A DNA stretch of 64,000 nt from JBBIJO01 sp037445895. Its GTDB lineage: Bacteria > Bacteroidota > Ignavibacteria > Kapaibacteriales > UBA2268. Position numbers and translations under genes: made by a program. Below, piece after piece: positions 23,579 to 33,290 of the stretch (position 1 is the stretch's first letter; the number at the start of each line of letters is the position of its first letter). The notes below the pieces were generated by a model. The model did no database searches and had not been told where the DNA came from. It was given only the letters and a program-made list of their open reading frames with translations. The stretch spans positions 62,001 to 126,000 of the forward strand of contig JBBIJO010000004.1 of NCBI GenBank assembly GCA_037445895.1. Reading direction: 5' to 3'.

Positions 23579-26569
23579 ATGAAAATAAATTTGACTAAAT
23601 TGTTATTAATTGCATTTTTATTTTTTGTTCAAAGTATTTGCCTTTTTAGCCAAGTGGATATTCGATACGATAGCAAAGGAACCGATTTTTGGCTTACGTT
23701 CTTACCAAATTTCCATAATAATTACGCTAATCCCGATTCTCTCTCCGATTCTCTCTACATTTTTATTACATCTTCGGAATCAACTCGTGGGACAATTGAA
23801 TACAAGGACAGAGATGGAAATTCTTTCCTACAAGTTTTTACAATCGACGACCCTACAAAGATTTATACTTTTAGAATTAGCAGTTACTATTTCGAGCTTT
23901 TAGGTTTTAACGAAAGTGGAACGCTTGTTACAGGGGGGAATCAATGCGAATCGATAGCGCCCAATTCCTTTCACATTACCTCCGAAAAAGAAGTTACTGT
24001 GTATGCTTTGAGCCAGGCAGTTACAACTTCCGATGCTTTTATGGTTCTCCCGACCGATGTGTTGGGCAAAAGGTATTTTATACTTTCTTATAACAGCGAC
24101 GGAAAAACCGATTTTGGACTTCTCTATGGAAGTAGTACGCCTTCTCAGTTTGCTATTGTTGCAACCGAAGATTCAACATCGGTTACCATTTATCCTTCGG
24201 ACGAAACTTATATAAACAGGACTAATACACAAGTTATCCAAATGAATCGCGGCGATGTTTACCTTGTGCAAGCCAGGATTAGTAGGGGGAAATTGAGGAC
24301 CGATTTGACCGGAACAGAAATTATTTCGTCGAAGCCAATCGCCATTTTTTCGGGACACCAAAGAGCTACTGTCCCAGTTACAATAAGCAATAATAACCCT
24401 TCGCGCGACATTTTAGTTGAACAATTGCCACCCGTTTCGACGTGGGGGAAAAATGCAATTGTTGTTCCGCTTGCTATTTCTTCCAACGAAAGTCCTGTTG
24501 GAAGTAACCTTTTCCGTGTTCTTGCCGCCGAAGACCAAACAGAAATATATATCGACGGGGTTAAAGCAACAACATTAAATAGCGGTGGCTACTACGAGGG
24601 TATTCTCAACAAACCGATGTTCATCACAGCGAACAAACCGATTCTTGTTGGTGCATTTAAAAAGACTACTGGAAGTGGTGGCCTCAATGGATTAGGAGAC
24701 CCTTTTTTCCTTGTTATGCCTCCAATTGAGCAATATATGAATAATTATAGGGTAATAAACGCTCAAGCATACGAAAGGGACGACTCTTATAACCGTTATC
24801 AAGCTGTTTATCGCGAGCAATATATTTCCATAATTATACCTAAATCGCATTGGCAGAGTTTTCGTTTGGATGGCAGCCCATTGCTACCTGGAAACATTGT
24901 CAATATCAATAGTGTTGATTACGTATATGCAATTCTTGCAGTAAGCGATGGGGTGCATTATGCCGAGGCAGATACAACTTTTGGTATTATTGTCTATGGT
25001 TACGGCGGTGCAAATTCCTATGGTTATATTGGAGGAAGTAGCTATCTTACGTTGAATTTCTTTCAACCTAATATTACGAGTTTGGAAAGCGATTCTTGTT
25101 TTGTTTCGAAAGGTTTTGCATCGAAATATCGTCCGAAAGACGCCGCTTTGCGCGACATATATGTAATCGACAGCCTTACCCAAAACGTTGAGCTATACAA
25201 CAAACAGACTTCGACGGATACAATCTTATACAGTTTTAGATTGAAAGATATTTATAACGATGGTAGTTATGGGCTGATTGCTATTGATACTATGGGATTG
25301 CGAAGCGAGCCGCTTGTCGTGTGGCTTGCGGGGTTTACGGTTGCCCCCGAAAGTTACCGCAACACCACAAACATTCCGTTAATTCAAGACACTACCTCTG
25401 TTGGTAAGGATATTTGTTTGTCGGCAAGGTTAGAAAACTATGGTCGTTTCGAGCAAACCATTACTCGTGCATACTTGAAGAATCTCGGTATTGACGCAAC
25501 GGGAATTATTCCCTTTTCAATTCAACCTCAATCAACATTTGAATTGACTTTCTGTTTGAATTTCCAACAAGATACAACACTCGTCGATACTTTGGTGATT
25601 GAGAATAGTTGTGCGGAAAGGAACGTTGTAGCTTTGGAAATTTCCATTATAACCGATAGAAACGAACCAAAAGTTTTTTCCGAAAAGGATACCTGCTTGA
25701 AGTATATCGATTGGGTTGTTACCGATTCTTTTAAGGTGGACAAAGGTTTGTTGCGCGTCGAAGTTTTAGAGAAAACCAATTGCAATATAGACCTCGTAGC
25801 ATCTTATCCAAGGAAAGTAGCAGTTCGGGTTAACATTCTTAGTCCGTTCGAAGATACATTTTATCGAATCGTTGCCGAAGATTCTGTTGGCAATTCGATT
25901 GAAATTAACGATACAATCCCGGGGTTTACTTTGCAAATCCTTGGTTACGATGGGGAAAGGTCGTTCGATTTTGGTCACCAAAGCGTTGGTGAACTTATTT
26001 GCGATACACTGTATCTTTACAATTATGGCAACTTTACTCTTGTGCTCGATGCAATTGAACTTTGGAGAAACATCGAATTTTCCGTGCCTCCTTCGCAACA
26101 ACCTGTTGTGGTGCCTCCCAAAACTTCGGTTCCGTTATATTTTTGTTTTAATCCTTTGCGAGTTGGTTTAATAGGCGATACATTGTATTGTAGGTTTCTA
26201 TGTTCAGTAATTCAAATACCAGTTCAAGGGAATGGAGAAGCTATTCCTTTGCAAGGAACTTCGAATTGTAATGTTCGTATAGTAACTGAACTCCGAGGTA
26301 AAAGGAATGCTGTTGTTTCGGACGAACCGTTCCCAAATCCAGCAAAAACATTCCTTTATATTCCGTTCCCTAATGGGTTGGAAACACCATTCACTATTGA
26401 GCTATTCAATTCTATCGGCGATGAGGTTAGTAGCCAAACGATACAACAAGCTGCTTCAAGTGCGAATTTTATCGAGATAGATATTTCGTTGCTGGCAGAT
26501 GGTTTTTATATTTTATCGTTAAAAGGTTTGGGTGTTATTTATTATTATCAGTTTTTCAAGATGGATTAA
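23579..26569 (+). CDS. Secreted IgGFc-binding-domain protein with T9SS sorting domain
   Basis: 996 residues. Signal peptide 1-24; residues about 25-480 resemble the IgGFc-binding N-terminal domain (GTDFWLTFLPNF, VYALSQAVTTSDAFMVLPTD, GNLFRVLAAEDQTEIYIDG-like strands). Around 790-880 a HYDIN/ASPM-type beta domain (FDFGHQSVGELICDTLYLYN) follows. The last 80 residues, FPNPAKTFLYIPF to YQFFKMD, form a type A T9SS C-terminal sorting domain. It should be exported by Sec, passed through the outer membrane by the T9SS and anchored or released. Ligand unknown; adhesion is inference. A terminator candidate follows. Confidence 0.88.
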   Translation: MKINLTKLLLIAFLFFVQSICLFSQVDIRYDSKGTDFWLTFLPNFHNNYANPDSLSDSLYIFITSSESTRGTIEYKDRDGNSFLQVFTIDDPTKIYTFRISSYYFELLGFNESGTLVTGGNQCESIAPNSFHITSEKEVTVYALSQAVTTSDAFMVLPTDVLGKRYFILSYNSDGKTDFGLLYGSSTPSQFAIVATEDSTSVTIYPSDETYINRTNTQVIQMNRGDVYLVQARISRGKLRTDLTGTEIISSKPIAIFSGHQRATVPVTISNNNPSRDILVEQLPPVSTWGKNAIVVPLAISSNESPVGSNLFRVLAAEDQTEIYIDGVKATTLNSGGYYEGILNKPMFITANKPILVGAFKKTTGSGGLNGLGDPFFLVMPPIEQYMNNYRVINAQAYERDDSYNRYQAVYREQYISIIIPKSHWQSFRLDGSPLLPGNIVNINSVDYVYAILAVSDGVHYAEADTTFGIIVYGYGGANSYGYIGGSSYLTLNFFQPNITSLESDSCFVSKGFASKYRPKDAALRDIYVIDSLTQNVELYNKQTSTDTILYSFRLKDIYNDGSYGLIAIDTMGLRSEPLVVWLAGFTVAPESYRNTTNIPLIQDTTSVGKDICLSARLENYGRFEQTITRAYLKNLGIDATGIIPFSIQPQSTFELTFCLNFQQDTTLVDTLVIENSCAERNVVALEISIITDRNEPKVFSEKDTCLKYIDWVVTDSFKVDKGLLRVEVLEKTNCNIDLVASYPRKVAVRVNILSPFEDTFYRIVAEDSVGNSIEINDTIPGFTLQILGYDGERSFDFGHQSVGELICDTLYLYNYGNFTLVLDAIELWRNIEFSVPPSQQPVVVPPKTSVPLYFCFNPLRVGLIGDTLYCRFLCSVIQIPVQGNGEAIPLQGTSNCNVRIVTELRGKRNAVVSDEPFPNPAKTFLYIPFPNGLETPFTIELFNSIGDEVSSQTIQQAASSANFIEIDISLLADGFYILSLKGLGVIYYYQFFKMD

Positions 26570-26589
26570 ACTTTTAGGAACGAGTTGTT

Positions 26590-26615
26590 AAGCAAGGCGT
26601 GTTCCTGCTTTTATT
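26590..26615 (+). terminator. Intrinsic terminator
   Basis: AAGCAAGG (26590-26597) pairs with CCTGCTT (26604-26610) with one bulged A; TTATT follows. Located 20 bases after the IgGFc-domain gene. Confidence 0.6.
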
Positions 26616-26730
26616 CCGTATTCCTAAACTTTAATGCAAAACTTTTTAAGTTGTGTAAAAATTTTATTAAATTGAAATCCAGTTAATCGGAAAAAGCATT
26701 ATTTAACTCAAAAGATTGAGTATAATTCTA

Positions 26731-27969
26731 ATGGATACTTACAAGAAATTGGAAATACTTGCTAATTCGGCTAAATATGATGCTTCTTGTGCTTCGAGCG
26801 GGAGCCAAAGGAAATCTGGGATAGGAACCACTCGGATATCTGGAATTTGCCATAGCTGGGCTGGCGATGGGCGTTGCATATCTCTTCTTAAAGTCCTTCT
26901 TACAAACTATTGTGAGTTCGACTGCTCCTATTGTATCAATAGGAAATCCAACAATATTAAAAGGGCAATGTTTAAGCCCGATGAACTTGCGAAATTAACC
27001 GTCGAGTTCTATAAAAGGAATTACATTGAAGGTTTGTTCCTAAGCTCTGCTATCATAAGAAATCCTGACTACACGATGGAACTTATGTTGAAGGTAGTAA
27101 AAAAATTGAGGAATGAATATAATTTTGGCGGGTATATTCACCTCAAAATTATACCTGGTTGCGATACTAAATTAATAGAGGAGTCTTCGCTTTTTGCCGA
27201 TAGGGTCAGCGTAAACGTCGAACTTCCCAATAGAATAAGTTTAGCGAAATTTTGCCCACAAAAGACAAAGGAAACAATATTTACTCCAATGAAATACGCT
27301 TCGAATCTTATACTTCAAAATAAAGAGAACCGGTATTGCCAATTCGCTCCCGCAGGGCAAAGCACACAAATAATAGTAGGAATGGACGAAAGCAATGATT
27401 ACAAAATTCTGAATCTGGCGGAATGGTTATACAATAAACTTTTTTTAAAAAGGATTTACTACTCTGCTTTTGTAAAAGTTAATGAGGATGCCTTGTTGCC
27501 ACCTATCGAGCCGCCTATACTCCGGGAACATCGATTATATCAAGCAGATTGGTTGCTGCGATTCTATCGTTTTAAAGTAAACGAAATTATTGCCGAAAAC
27601 CAGAATCTCGATTTGAGATTCGACCCGAAAACAGCGTGGGCATTGAGAAACATAGACCAATTCCCTGTCGATATTAATAAGGTAGATTATGATACGCTGC
27701 TTAGAATTCCTGGTATAGGAACTACCTCGGCAAAGAAAATAATAAAGGCAAGGAAATTTACTAACCTCCGGCTCGAAGACCTTAAAAAAATTCGAATTCC
27801 CTACAAAAAAGCAATAAATTTCATAACGATAAATGGAAAATATTACGGATTGAAAACCGAACGTAAAGAGAAATATACTAACTTGCTTTCCGAGTTAAGA
27901 CAAGATGGTTTATTCGACTCGAGCGTTCTCGAAAGAACATACATTTCTGCTAATACTGGTATTCTTTAA
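26731..27969 (+). CDS. Radical SAM protein with helix-hairpin-helix domain, putative DNA modification/repair
   Basis: 412 residues from the ATG at 26731 (a TTG 15 bases upstream is less likely). The [4Fe-4S]-binding CxxxCxxC is C61-EFD-C65-SY-C68, preceded by LLKVLLTNY. An extra cysteine-bearing N-terminus (YDASCASSGS, SGICHSWAGDGRC) is typical of the family known as putative DNA modification/repair radical SAM protein (TIGR03916). Residues 312-355 are a helix-hairpin-helix (INKVDYDTLLRIPGIGTTSA), a non-specific DNA-binding element. The reaction is unknown. Its partner gene follows after eight bases. The pair is normally found together across bacteria, often with a uracil-DNA glycosylase-like domain. 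Confidence 0.92.
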   Translation: MDTYKKLEILANSAKYDASCASSGSQRKSGIGTTRISGICHSWAGDGRCISLLKVLLTNYCEFDCSYCINRKSNNIKRAMFKPDELAKLTVEFYKRNYIEGLFLSSAIIRNPDYTMELMLKVVKKLRNEYNFGGYIHLKIIPGCDTKLIEESSLFADRVSVNVELPNRISLAKFCPQKTKETIFTPMKYASNLILQNKENRYCQFAPAGQSTQIIVGMDESNDYKILNLAEWLYNKLFLKRIYYSAFVKVNEDALLPPIEPPILREHRLYQADWLLRFYRFKVNEIIAENQNLDLRFDPKTAWALRNIDQFPVDINKVDYDTLLRIPGIGTTSAKKIIKARKFTNLRLEDLKKIRIPYKKAINFITINGKYYGLKTERKEKYTNLLSELRQDGLFDSSVLERTYISANTGIL

Positions 27970-27977
27970 AATTGCAA

Positions 27978-28709
27978 ATGGAACAAATTATTTACGACGG
28001 GTCATATATTGGTTATTTAAATGCGATAGAATCTGCTATCGATGAAAATGTTGCCAGCATCACTGCAAGCGGAAAGGAAAATTTATTCCTGACGAATCTC
28101 TATATTGAAACTAACAAAGAAAGAGCAATAAAATTCGAGAACAAAATAAAGGGAATAAACCCTTCTTCGATACAGAAAATAGTAACTCTTTACCTTTCCG
28201 AACTCGATGGATTCGAAAATATCGCTTTGGGGTATGTTAGGAGTCTCTATACCAACGGTGGATTGCTCGACAACCATCTTACCGATACTTATGTTTATCG
28301 GGCAAATAAGATTTTCAAAGATGTAATGCACGAAGTTCATAGGTTTATGGGGTTTGTTAGATTTTCGGAACTCGAAGATGGCACTATGCTGGCAAAAATA
28401 TCTCCGAAATACAACATCTTACCTCTCATAAAAAACCATTTTGCCGGTAGGTTAGGGAATTTCCGGTTTATTATTTACGACGAAACGAGGAAGTTAGCCA
28501 TAGTTAATACAAAGGAGCACTGCCAAATAATTTTTATTCCTTCGATACAGTTTGAGCTTTCGGAAAATGAAAAAGGAATGCGTTCGCTGTGGAAAAACTT
28601 TTTCCAAGCAATAGAAATAAAGGAAAGAAAAAATTTAAAAATCCAACAGTCGAAAGTTCCTTCGAGGTATCGAAAAAATATGATAGAATTTATCGAATGG
28701 AAAAAGTAA
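27978..28709 (+). CDS. Partner of the radical SAM DNA protein (TIGR03915/DUF4130 type)
   Basis: 243 residues from the ATG at 27978. The opening EQIIYDGSYIGYLNAIESA and the centre HRFMGFVRFSELEDGTMLAK followed by ISPKYNILPLIKNHFAGRL match the family described as probable DNA metabolism protein, always next to the radical SAM gene. In some species this domain is fused to a uracil-DNA glycosylase-like domain; here the C-terminus after about residue 215 is short and basic (KKNMIEFIEWKK-like), so no glycosylase is attached. The function is unknown; together the two may modify or repair a DNA base. Confidence 0.88.
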   Translation: MEQIIYDGSYIGYLNAIESAIDENVASITASGKENLFLTNLYIETNKERAIKFENKIKGINPSSIQKIVTLYLSELDGFENIALGYVRSLYTNGGLLDNHLTDTYVYRANKIFKDVMHEVHRFMGFVRFSELEDGTMLAKISPKYNILPLIKNHFAGRLGNFRFIIYDETRKLAIVNTKEHCQIIFIPSIQFELSENEKGMRSLWKNFFQAIEIKERKNLKIQQSKVPSRYRKNMIEFIEWKK

Positions 28710-29045
28710 AATTCTTCGACATCCTAAAACCCGCATTATTTAAAATGTATTTACTTGCTTACACAACTAAACTACATAGTTGGTCTATTTTTATAGTTGG
28801 TTAATGAGTGCAATTTTTTATAAAAAAGAATAAAGGAATTCAGGACGCTTGCCTAAATACTGCTTGTGTTTGCTATCTGCTTTGTTGGGCAAAAATTTTC
28901 GATATACTTCTTGGCAAAATTTACAAATTATCCACACATATTTAGAAATCAATGAGTATTAACAAAGATTATCTGTTTATTTAATTATATTTCAATTATT
29001 TTTATTAAATTATCGTTATTAAAATTAGAAATTTTGAGGTGAATT
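28710..29045. other. AT-rich intergenic region
   Basis: 336 bases before the Asp-box protein gene, very AT rich toward its 3' end, which probably holds that gene's promoter. A forward frame that overlaps the end of the preceding gene runs into it but has no support. Confidence 0.6.
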
Positions 29046-32000
29046 ATGATAAAGTTTATTATTGTGTTTCTGATTATTCCCTTCATATTAAAGGGACAAG
29101 GGGATGTGGTTGGGCAACCCGATTACGACGACCCAGCCCGCCGATTCGAAGAATTTACAAAGCAAAGGGCTTTTCCATTCGAAAAAATTCCCGATGGTGC
29201 TCGTGTTCGTGCTTTCAAACAAATGGAGGAAATGTTGTCCTCGAAAAATCAAGCACAATGGACACTTGCCCAACAACCTGAATGGAAAGCTATAGGTCCA
29301 TTCGATATTGGTGGAAGGATGAAATCCATTGTCGTCCACCCTACAAAGAAGGGCTTGGTATTTGCTGCTGGTGCTGCTGGTGGAATCTGGCGTTCAACCA
29401 ATAATGGTGATTGGTGGGAACCCATCTTCGATTTCGAAAATGGGATAGCATTTGGTTCAATTGCAATCGACCCCAATAATCCAGATGTAATTTACGCTGG
29501 AACTGGCGAGTCTGTCCTCGGCGGCGGCACAATTTATCTCGGCAATGGTATCTATAAGAGTACCGATGAAGGTAACACTTGGAAGTTGCTTGGTTTGACC
29601 GAAGTAGGGGCATTTTCGAAGGTCTATGTCCATCCGATGAATTCCAACATCGTTGTTGCAGGCGCCACTATTCGCCAACCGGGTTTTTACAAATCTACTG
29701 ATGCTGGTAAAAGTTGGCAACGCCTTTTCGACCAAAATGTAACCGATGTTTCTATTAACCCCGAGAATCCCGATGAGTATTTAATTGGTGTTAATGCCGA
29801 GGGTGTTTACTTTACAACCGATGGAGGTCTTTCGTGGGTTCCTCGAAATTCTGGTTTCGAAGGTGGAACTGGTAGAGTTTCAGTTCAATTTGCTCCTTCC
29901 GATCCCAGCATTGCATACGCCCTGTTGGATATTGCATCTGCGGGTTATATTTATAGAACGACAAATAAAGGTCAAAGTTGGACATTGGTCTATCGTGGCG
30001 ATGCCAATTTTTTCAGGGGGCAAGGATTCTACGATAATTTTATCCTTGTCCATCCCACAAATCCCAATATTGTGTTGGCGGGCGGTATCGATGTTTTTAG
30101 AACTTCGGATGGTAAGAATTGGAATAACGTAACAAATGGATATAGCGGGGGGAATGTGCACGTCGATCAGCATACTGCTGGATTCGACCCCAAAAATCCC
30201 AACATTGTATTTTTAGGGAACGACGGAGGAATCTATCTTTCAACCGATGCTGGTATCAACTGGACTCGGAAGAATAACAATTTGCAAGTAACACAGTTTT
30301 ATGGATTTGATATCGACAATACACAGCCAAATATTAACTTTGGGGGAACGCAAGACAATGGTACACTTGGCTCGGATAACGACAGTGATTGGTCATTTAT
30401 CGCCGGAGGCGATGGATTCCGAACTGCTGTCGATTATACTTCGCCCAACATAGTGTTTGGTCAATCTACGCCGGGAGGTAGAATAATCCCATTTAAGCTC
30501 GACTTAAACACAGGTGCATTTTCATTTCTCGATAAAGGGATTGATTTCACCGCCGGTGTTTGGGACCCACCCCTAATAATTGACCCACAATTGAATTATA
30601 TACTTTACCACGGACGGGATAGATTGTATGCTTCCTACGATTATGGTGCTAATTGGGAAAGATTGAAAACTCCAACATCGGGCGGGCGATTCACCGCAAT
30701 TGATGTATCGCCATTGAACTCGGAAGTAATAATGGCTGGAACAAGTATCGGCGAAGTAATTATCTCGAAAGATGCAGGCGAGAATTGGGAACTCTTGAAT
30801 GAGAATGGAATCCCAAGCCGATGGGTTACCGATATTGCTTTTTCGAGTAAATCCGAAGGAACCGCCTTCGTTTCTTTGTCGGGATTCTATACCCCGCATA
30901 TATTTAAAACTACCGATTATGGTAAAACATGGATAAATTTAAGCGAGGGTTTACCCGATATTCCTGTGAACGCTATTGCCATTCATCCACTCGACGAAAA
31001 CCTTGTCTTTATTGCAACGGACATTGGGGTCTTTGGAACATTCGATGGTGGCAAAAATTGGTTTCCTTATGGAAAAGGACTGCCCCGAAGCCCAGCAGTT
31101 GATATAAAGTTCTCGAAATACTCATTAACTCAATCTACAATTCCACTTCGTGTAGCTACCCACGGAAGGGGTATTTGGGAAGTCCCCGTTTCGATGGAGG
31201 TTGTTACAGAACCCGAAATAACCTCCCCCGCCGGTGGTGAAATATTTGTTAGCACAACCCAGCAGATAATTGCATGGTATGGTTTCGCACCGCCAGTTCG
31301 TGTTGAATATTCCATTGATGATGGGATGAACTGGACAATAATTGCCGAAAATGTCCAAAGTTCACCTTTGCTGTGGACAGTGCCAAACAGACCTACTGAG
31401 TTTGCAAGAGTGAGAATCACCTCGTTGGCTGAACAAACACAAGTTAGAATTTCTTACACATTCACAATCAGCCTAATTTCGAAAGGTTCGATTATTCAGA
31501 ATGCAGGCGTTAATTTTATCCCCTATGGTATTGCATACGATGGGATAGGAGGGTTGTGGACAACAAGCTTTCAATCGAACCAACTTGTTCGACTTAATGC
31601 AAACACACTTTCCAAGGAAAAAAGTTTGACACTACCCGGCGATAGTTTGTTTACCGATCTTGCCTACGACCGCAATAACCATATAATGTATATCCACAAG
31701 ATGAATAGTACTTCGGGTAATGGGGGTGTTATAATAGTTATCGATACAACTGGAAAAGTAATAAAACAATTCAATAGCCCTGCAAATGTTTATCCAATTG
31801 GATTGGAAATATTGGATGGTAAGCTCATCGTAGGCGATAGGGACAAAAAGAACGAATTTGGGCGCCAAGTCCTTATGATTGTTAATCCAGACAATGGTGT
31901 TGTTGAAAAGACATATCCCAATCCATATTCGAAAACATACGGACCTCGTGGGCTTGCTTCCGACAAAGATAAATACATTTATCAAATTGGAACTTATTTC

Positions 32001-32507
32001 CCTTCTGGGGGTTCGTTGGCAGAAGCAGTTGCAATTCGAATACCGAAAGAAGATTTATCGATAGAATTGGATAGACTATCTTTACAAACAGCTTCCGGAT
32101 TAATCAACGCACGAGGAATTGAGTTCGACCCGCGCGACAAAAACCTATGGATTAGCGATTACAATGGAAACATCTATAAGATTGCGGGCTTCGACTTGCT
32201 GTTGAGTGCCGGAGAGCAACCTACCACCAAAAATACTGACAAGGATGTATTTGCCGATGTTTTCCCAAATCCGGCTTCGGAAACTATCAATATTCTTTTA
32301 AAAACCGCCGGATACTCCGGACCGATTCAGATTGAATTGATTGATAATCTTGGGAATATTATTTCGAGTGGATGGAAAGGGGATGTTGGATTCTACAATA
32401 CGAAATTAGTTTCTTTATCAACTCGTTCGATAACTTCTGGTATATATTTTGTTAGAATAAAAATGGACCGGAGTTGGGAAACTAAACAAGTTGTAGTTAT
32501 TAAATAA
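29046..32507 (+). CDS. Large secreted Asp-box (BNR) repeat protein with T9SS sorting domain
   Basis: 1153 residues. Signal peptide 1-17. Residues 85-720 hold about eleven Asp-box repeats of the form S/T-x-D-x-G-x-x-W (STDEGNTW, STDAGKSW, TTDGGLSW, SKDAGENW, TTDYGKTW), as in sortilin/sialidase-like beta-propellers. A fibronectin/Ig-like region follows (about 725-800), then a second NHL/YVTN-like propeller, and the end FPNPASETINILL to KQVVVIK is a type A T9SS sorting domain. Expected at the cell surface or outside; the substrate is unknown. The following gene starts at its stop codon with no gap. Confidence 0.9.
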   Translation: MIKFIIVFLIIPFILKGQGDVVGQPDYDDPARRFEEFTKQRAFPFEKIPDGARVRAFKQMEEMLSSKNQAQWTLAQQPEWKAIGPFDIGGRMKSIVVHPTKKGLVFAAGAAGGIWRSTNNGDWWEPIFDFENGIAFGSIAIDPNNPDVIYAGTGESVLGGGTIYLGNGIYKSTDEGNTWKLLGLTEVGAFSKVYVHPMNSNIVVAGATIRQPGFYKSTDAGKSWQRLFDQNVTDVSINPENPDEYLIGVNAEGVYFTTDGGLSWVPRNSGFEGGTGRVSVQFAPSDPSIAYALLDIASAGYIYRTTNKGQSWTLVYRGDANFFRGQGFYDNFILVHPTNPNIVLAGGIDVFRTSDGKNWNNVTNGYSGGNVHVDQHTAGFDPKNPNIVFLGNDGGIYLSTDAGINWTRKNNNLQVTQFYGFDIDNTQPNINFGGTQDNGTLGSDNDSDWSFIAGGDGFRTAVDYTSPNIVFGQSTPGGRIIPFKLDLNTGAFSFLDKGIDFTAGVWDPPLIIDPQLNYILYHGRDRLYASYDYGANWERLKTPTSGGRFTAIDVSPLNSEVIMAGTSIGEVIISKDAGENWELLNENGIPSRWVTDIAFSSKSEGTAFVSLSGFYTPHIFKTTDYGKTWINLSEGLPDIPVNAIAIHPLDENLVFIATDIGVFGTFDGGKNWFPYGKGLPRSPAVDIKFSKYSLTQSTIPLRVATHGRGIWEVPVSMEVVTEPEITSPAGGEIFVSTTQQIIAWYGFAPPVRVEYSIDDGMNWTIIAENVQSSPLLWTVPNRPTEFARVRITSLAEQTQVRISYTFTISLISKGSIIQNAGVNFIPYGIAYDGIGGLWTTSFQSNQLVRLNANTLSKEKSLTLPGDSLFTDLAYDRNNHIMYIHKMNSTSGNGGVIIVIDTTGKVIKQFNSPANVYPIGLEILDGKLIVGDRDKKNEFGRQVLMIVNPDNGVVEKTYPNPYSKTYGPRGLASDKDKYIYQIGTYFPSGGSLAEAVAIRIPKEDLSIELDRLSLQTASGLINARGIEFDPRDKNLWISDYNGNIYKIAGFDLLLSAGEQPTTKNTDKDVFADVFPNPASETINILLKTAGYSGPIQIELIDNLGNIISSGWKGDVGFYNTKLVSLSTRSITSGIYFVRIKMDRSWETKQVVVIK

Positions 32508-33290
32508 ATGTTGTTGAAGAGGAAACAGGCGAAAGAAGAAGAAAGCGGTCGGACGAGTGCCGACCGCTATTTAATAACTTATGCCGATTTGATAACTCTT
32601 CTACTGGGACTTTTTGTTATTCTTTACGTAACCTCGCGAGTTGACGAAGAACGTTATAAAGAGTTCAGCAAAGCCTTTGCAGATTATTTTAAGACAGCCG
32701 ACCCCCAAAATGTAAACAATACATTCGATATTATCAAAAGCTCCAAGAAGGGAATTCCAGAACCAGTTATTCCATCGAACGAAAGACGTTCTCTCGAAGA
32801 AATTCAAGCAGACGTGAAAACGACTCTTTTGGAATACATTCAGAAATCCGCGATAGGCGTCGAAATTCGCGACTCGGATTTGGTAATTACACTTCCGGAA
32901 AAACTTCTCTTTAATCCGGGAAGAGCCGAAATCGAACCTACCGGCGAAGAAATATTAAATAAACTAAGCTTTGCTCTTTGCCGTTTGAGCAAAGACCAAG
33001 AAATCAATATTGATGGACACACCGATAGCGACCCGATTCGGAATTTCCGCTATCCTTCGAATTGGCATCTTTCTGCTGCTCGAGCTGCGAACATAGCATA
33101 CTTACTTGTAGAAAATGGTGTTTTAGAATATTCTATTGTTGTTCGCGGGTTCGGAGCATCGCGTCCGATTGCGGACAATTCCTCGCCCGAAGGAAAATCA
33201 AAGAACCGACGGGTCGAAATTACCATAACTAATTTGAAGCAAAATACACCGACGACAAAGGGGTACCAAGCAAATGAACCGAGTAAATAG
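32508..33290 (+). CDS. motB: MotB-like stator protein (OmpA domain, YAD transmembrane motif)
   Basis: 260 residues. A short basic N-terminus precedes one membrane helix, ITYADLITLLLGLFVILYVT, whose Asp27 corresponds to the proton-binding aspartate of MotB. The C-terminal half is an OmpA/MotB peptidoglycan-binding domain: NIDGHTDSDPI, SNWHLSAARAANIAYLL, GFGASRPIADN and SKNRRVEI. MotB anchors the flagellar stator and couples ion flow to rotation. No motA gene is adjacent: the start touches the stop of a T9SS cargo gene, and an outer membrane protein gene overlaps the end by 17 bases. It could serve a flagellar motor with an unlinked MotA, or a different ion-driven machine. Confidence 0.85.
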   Translation: MLLKRKQAKEEESGRTSADRYLITYADLITLLLGLFVILYVTSRVDEERYKEFSKAFADYFKTADPQNVNNTFDIIKSSKKGIPEPVIPSNERRSLEEIQADVKTTLLEYIQKSAIGVEIRDSDLVITLPEKLLFNPGRAEIEPTGEEILNKLSFALCRLSKDQEINIDGHTDSDPIRNFRYPSNWHLSAARAANIAYLLVENGVLEYSIVVRGFGASRPIADNSSPEGKSKNRRVEITITNLKQNTPTTKGYQANEPSK

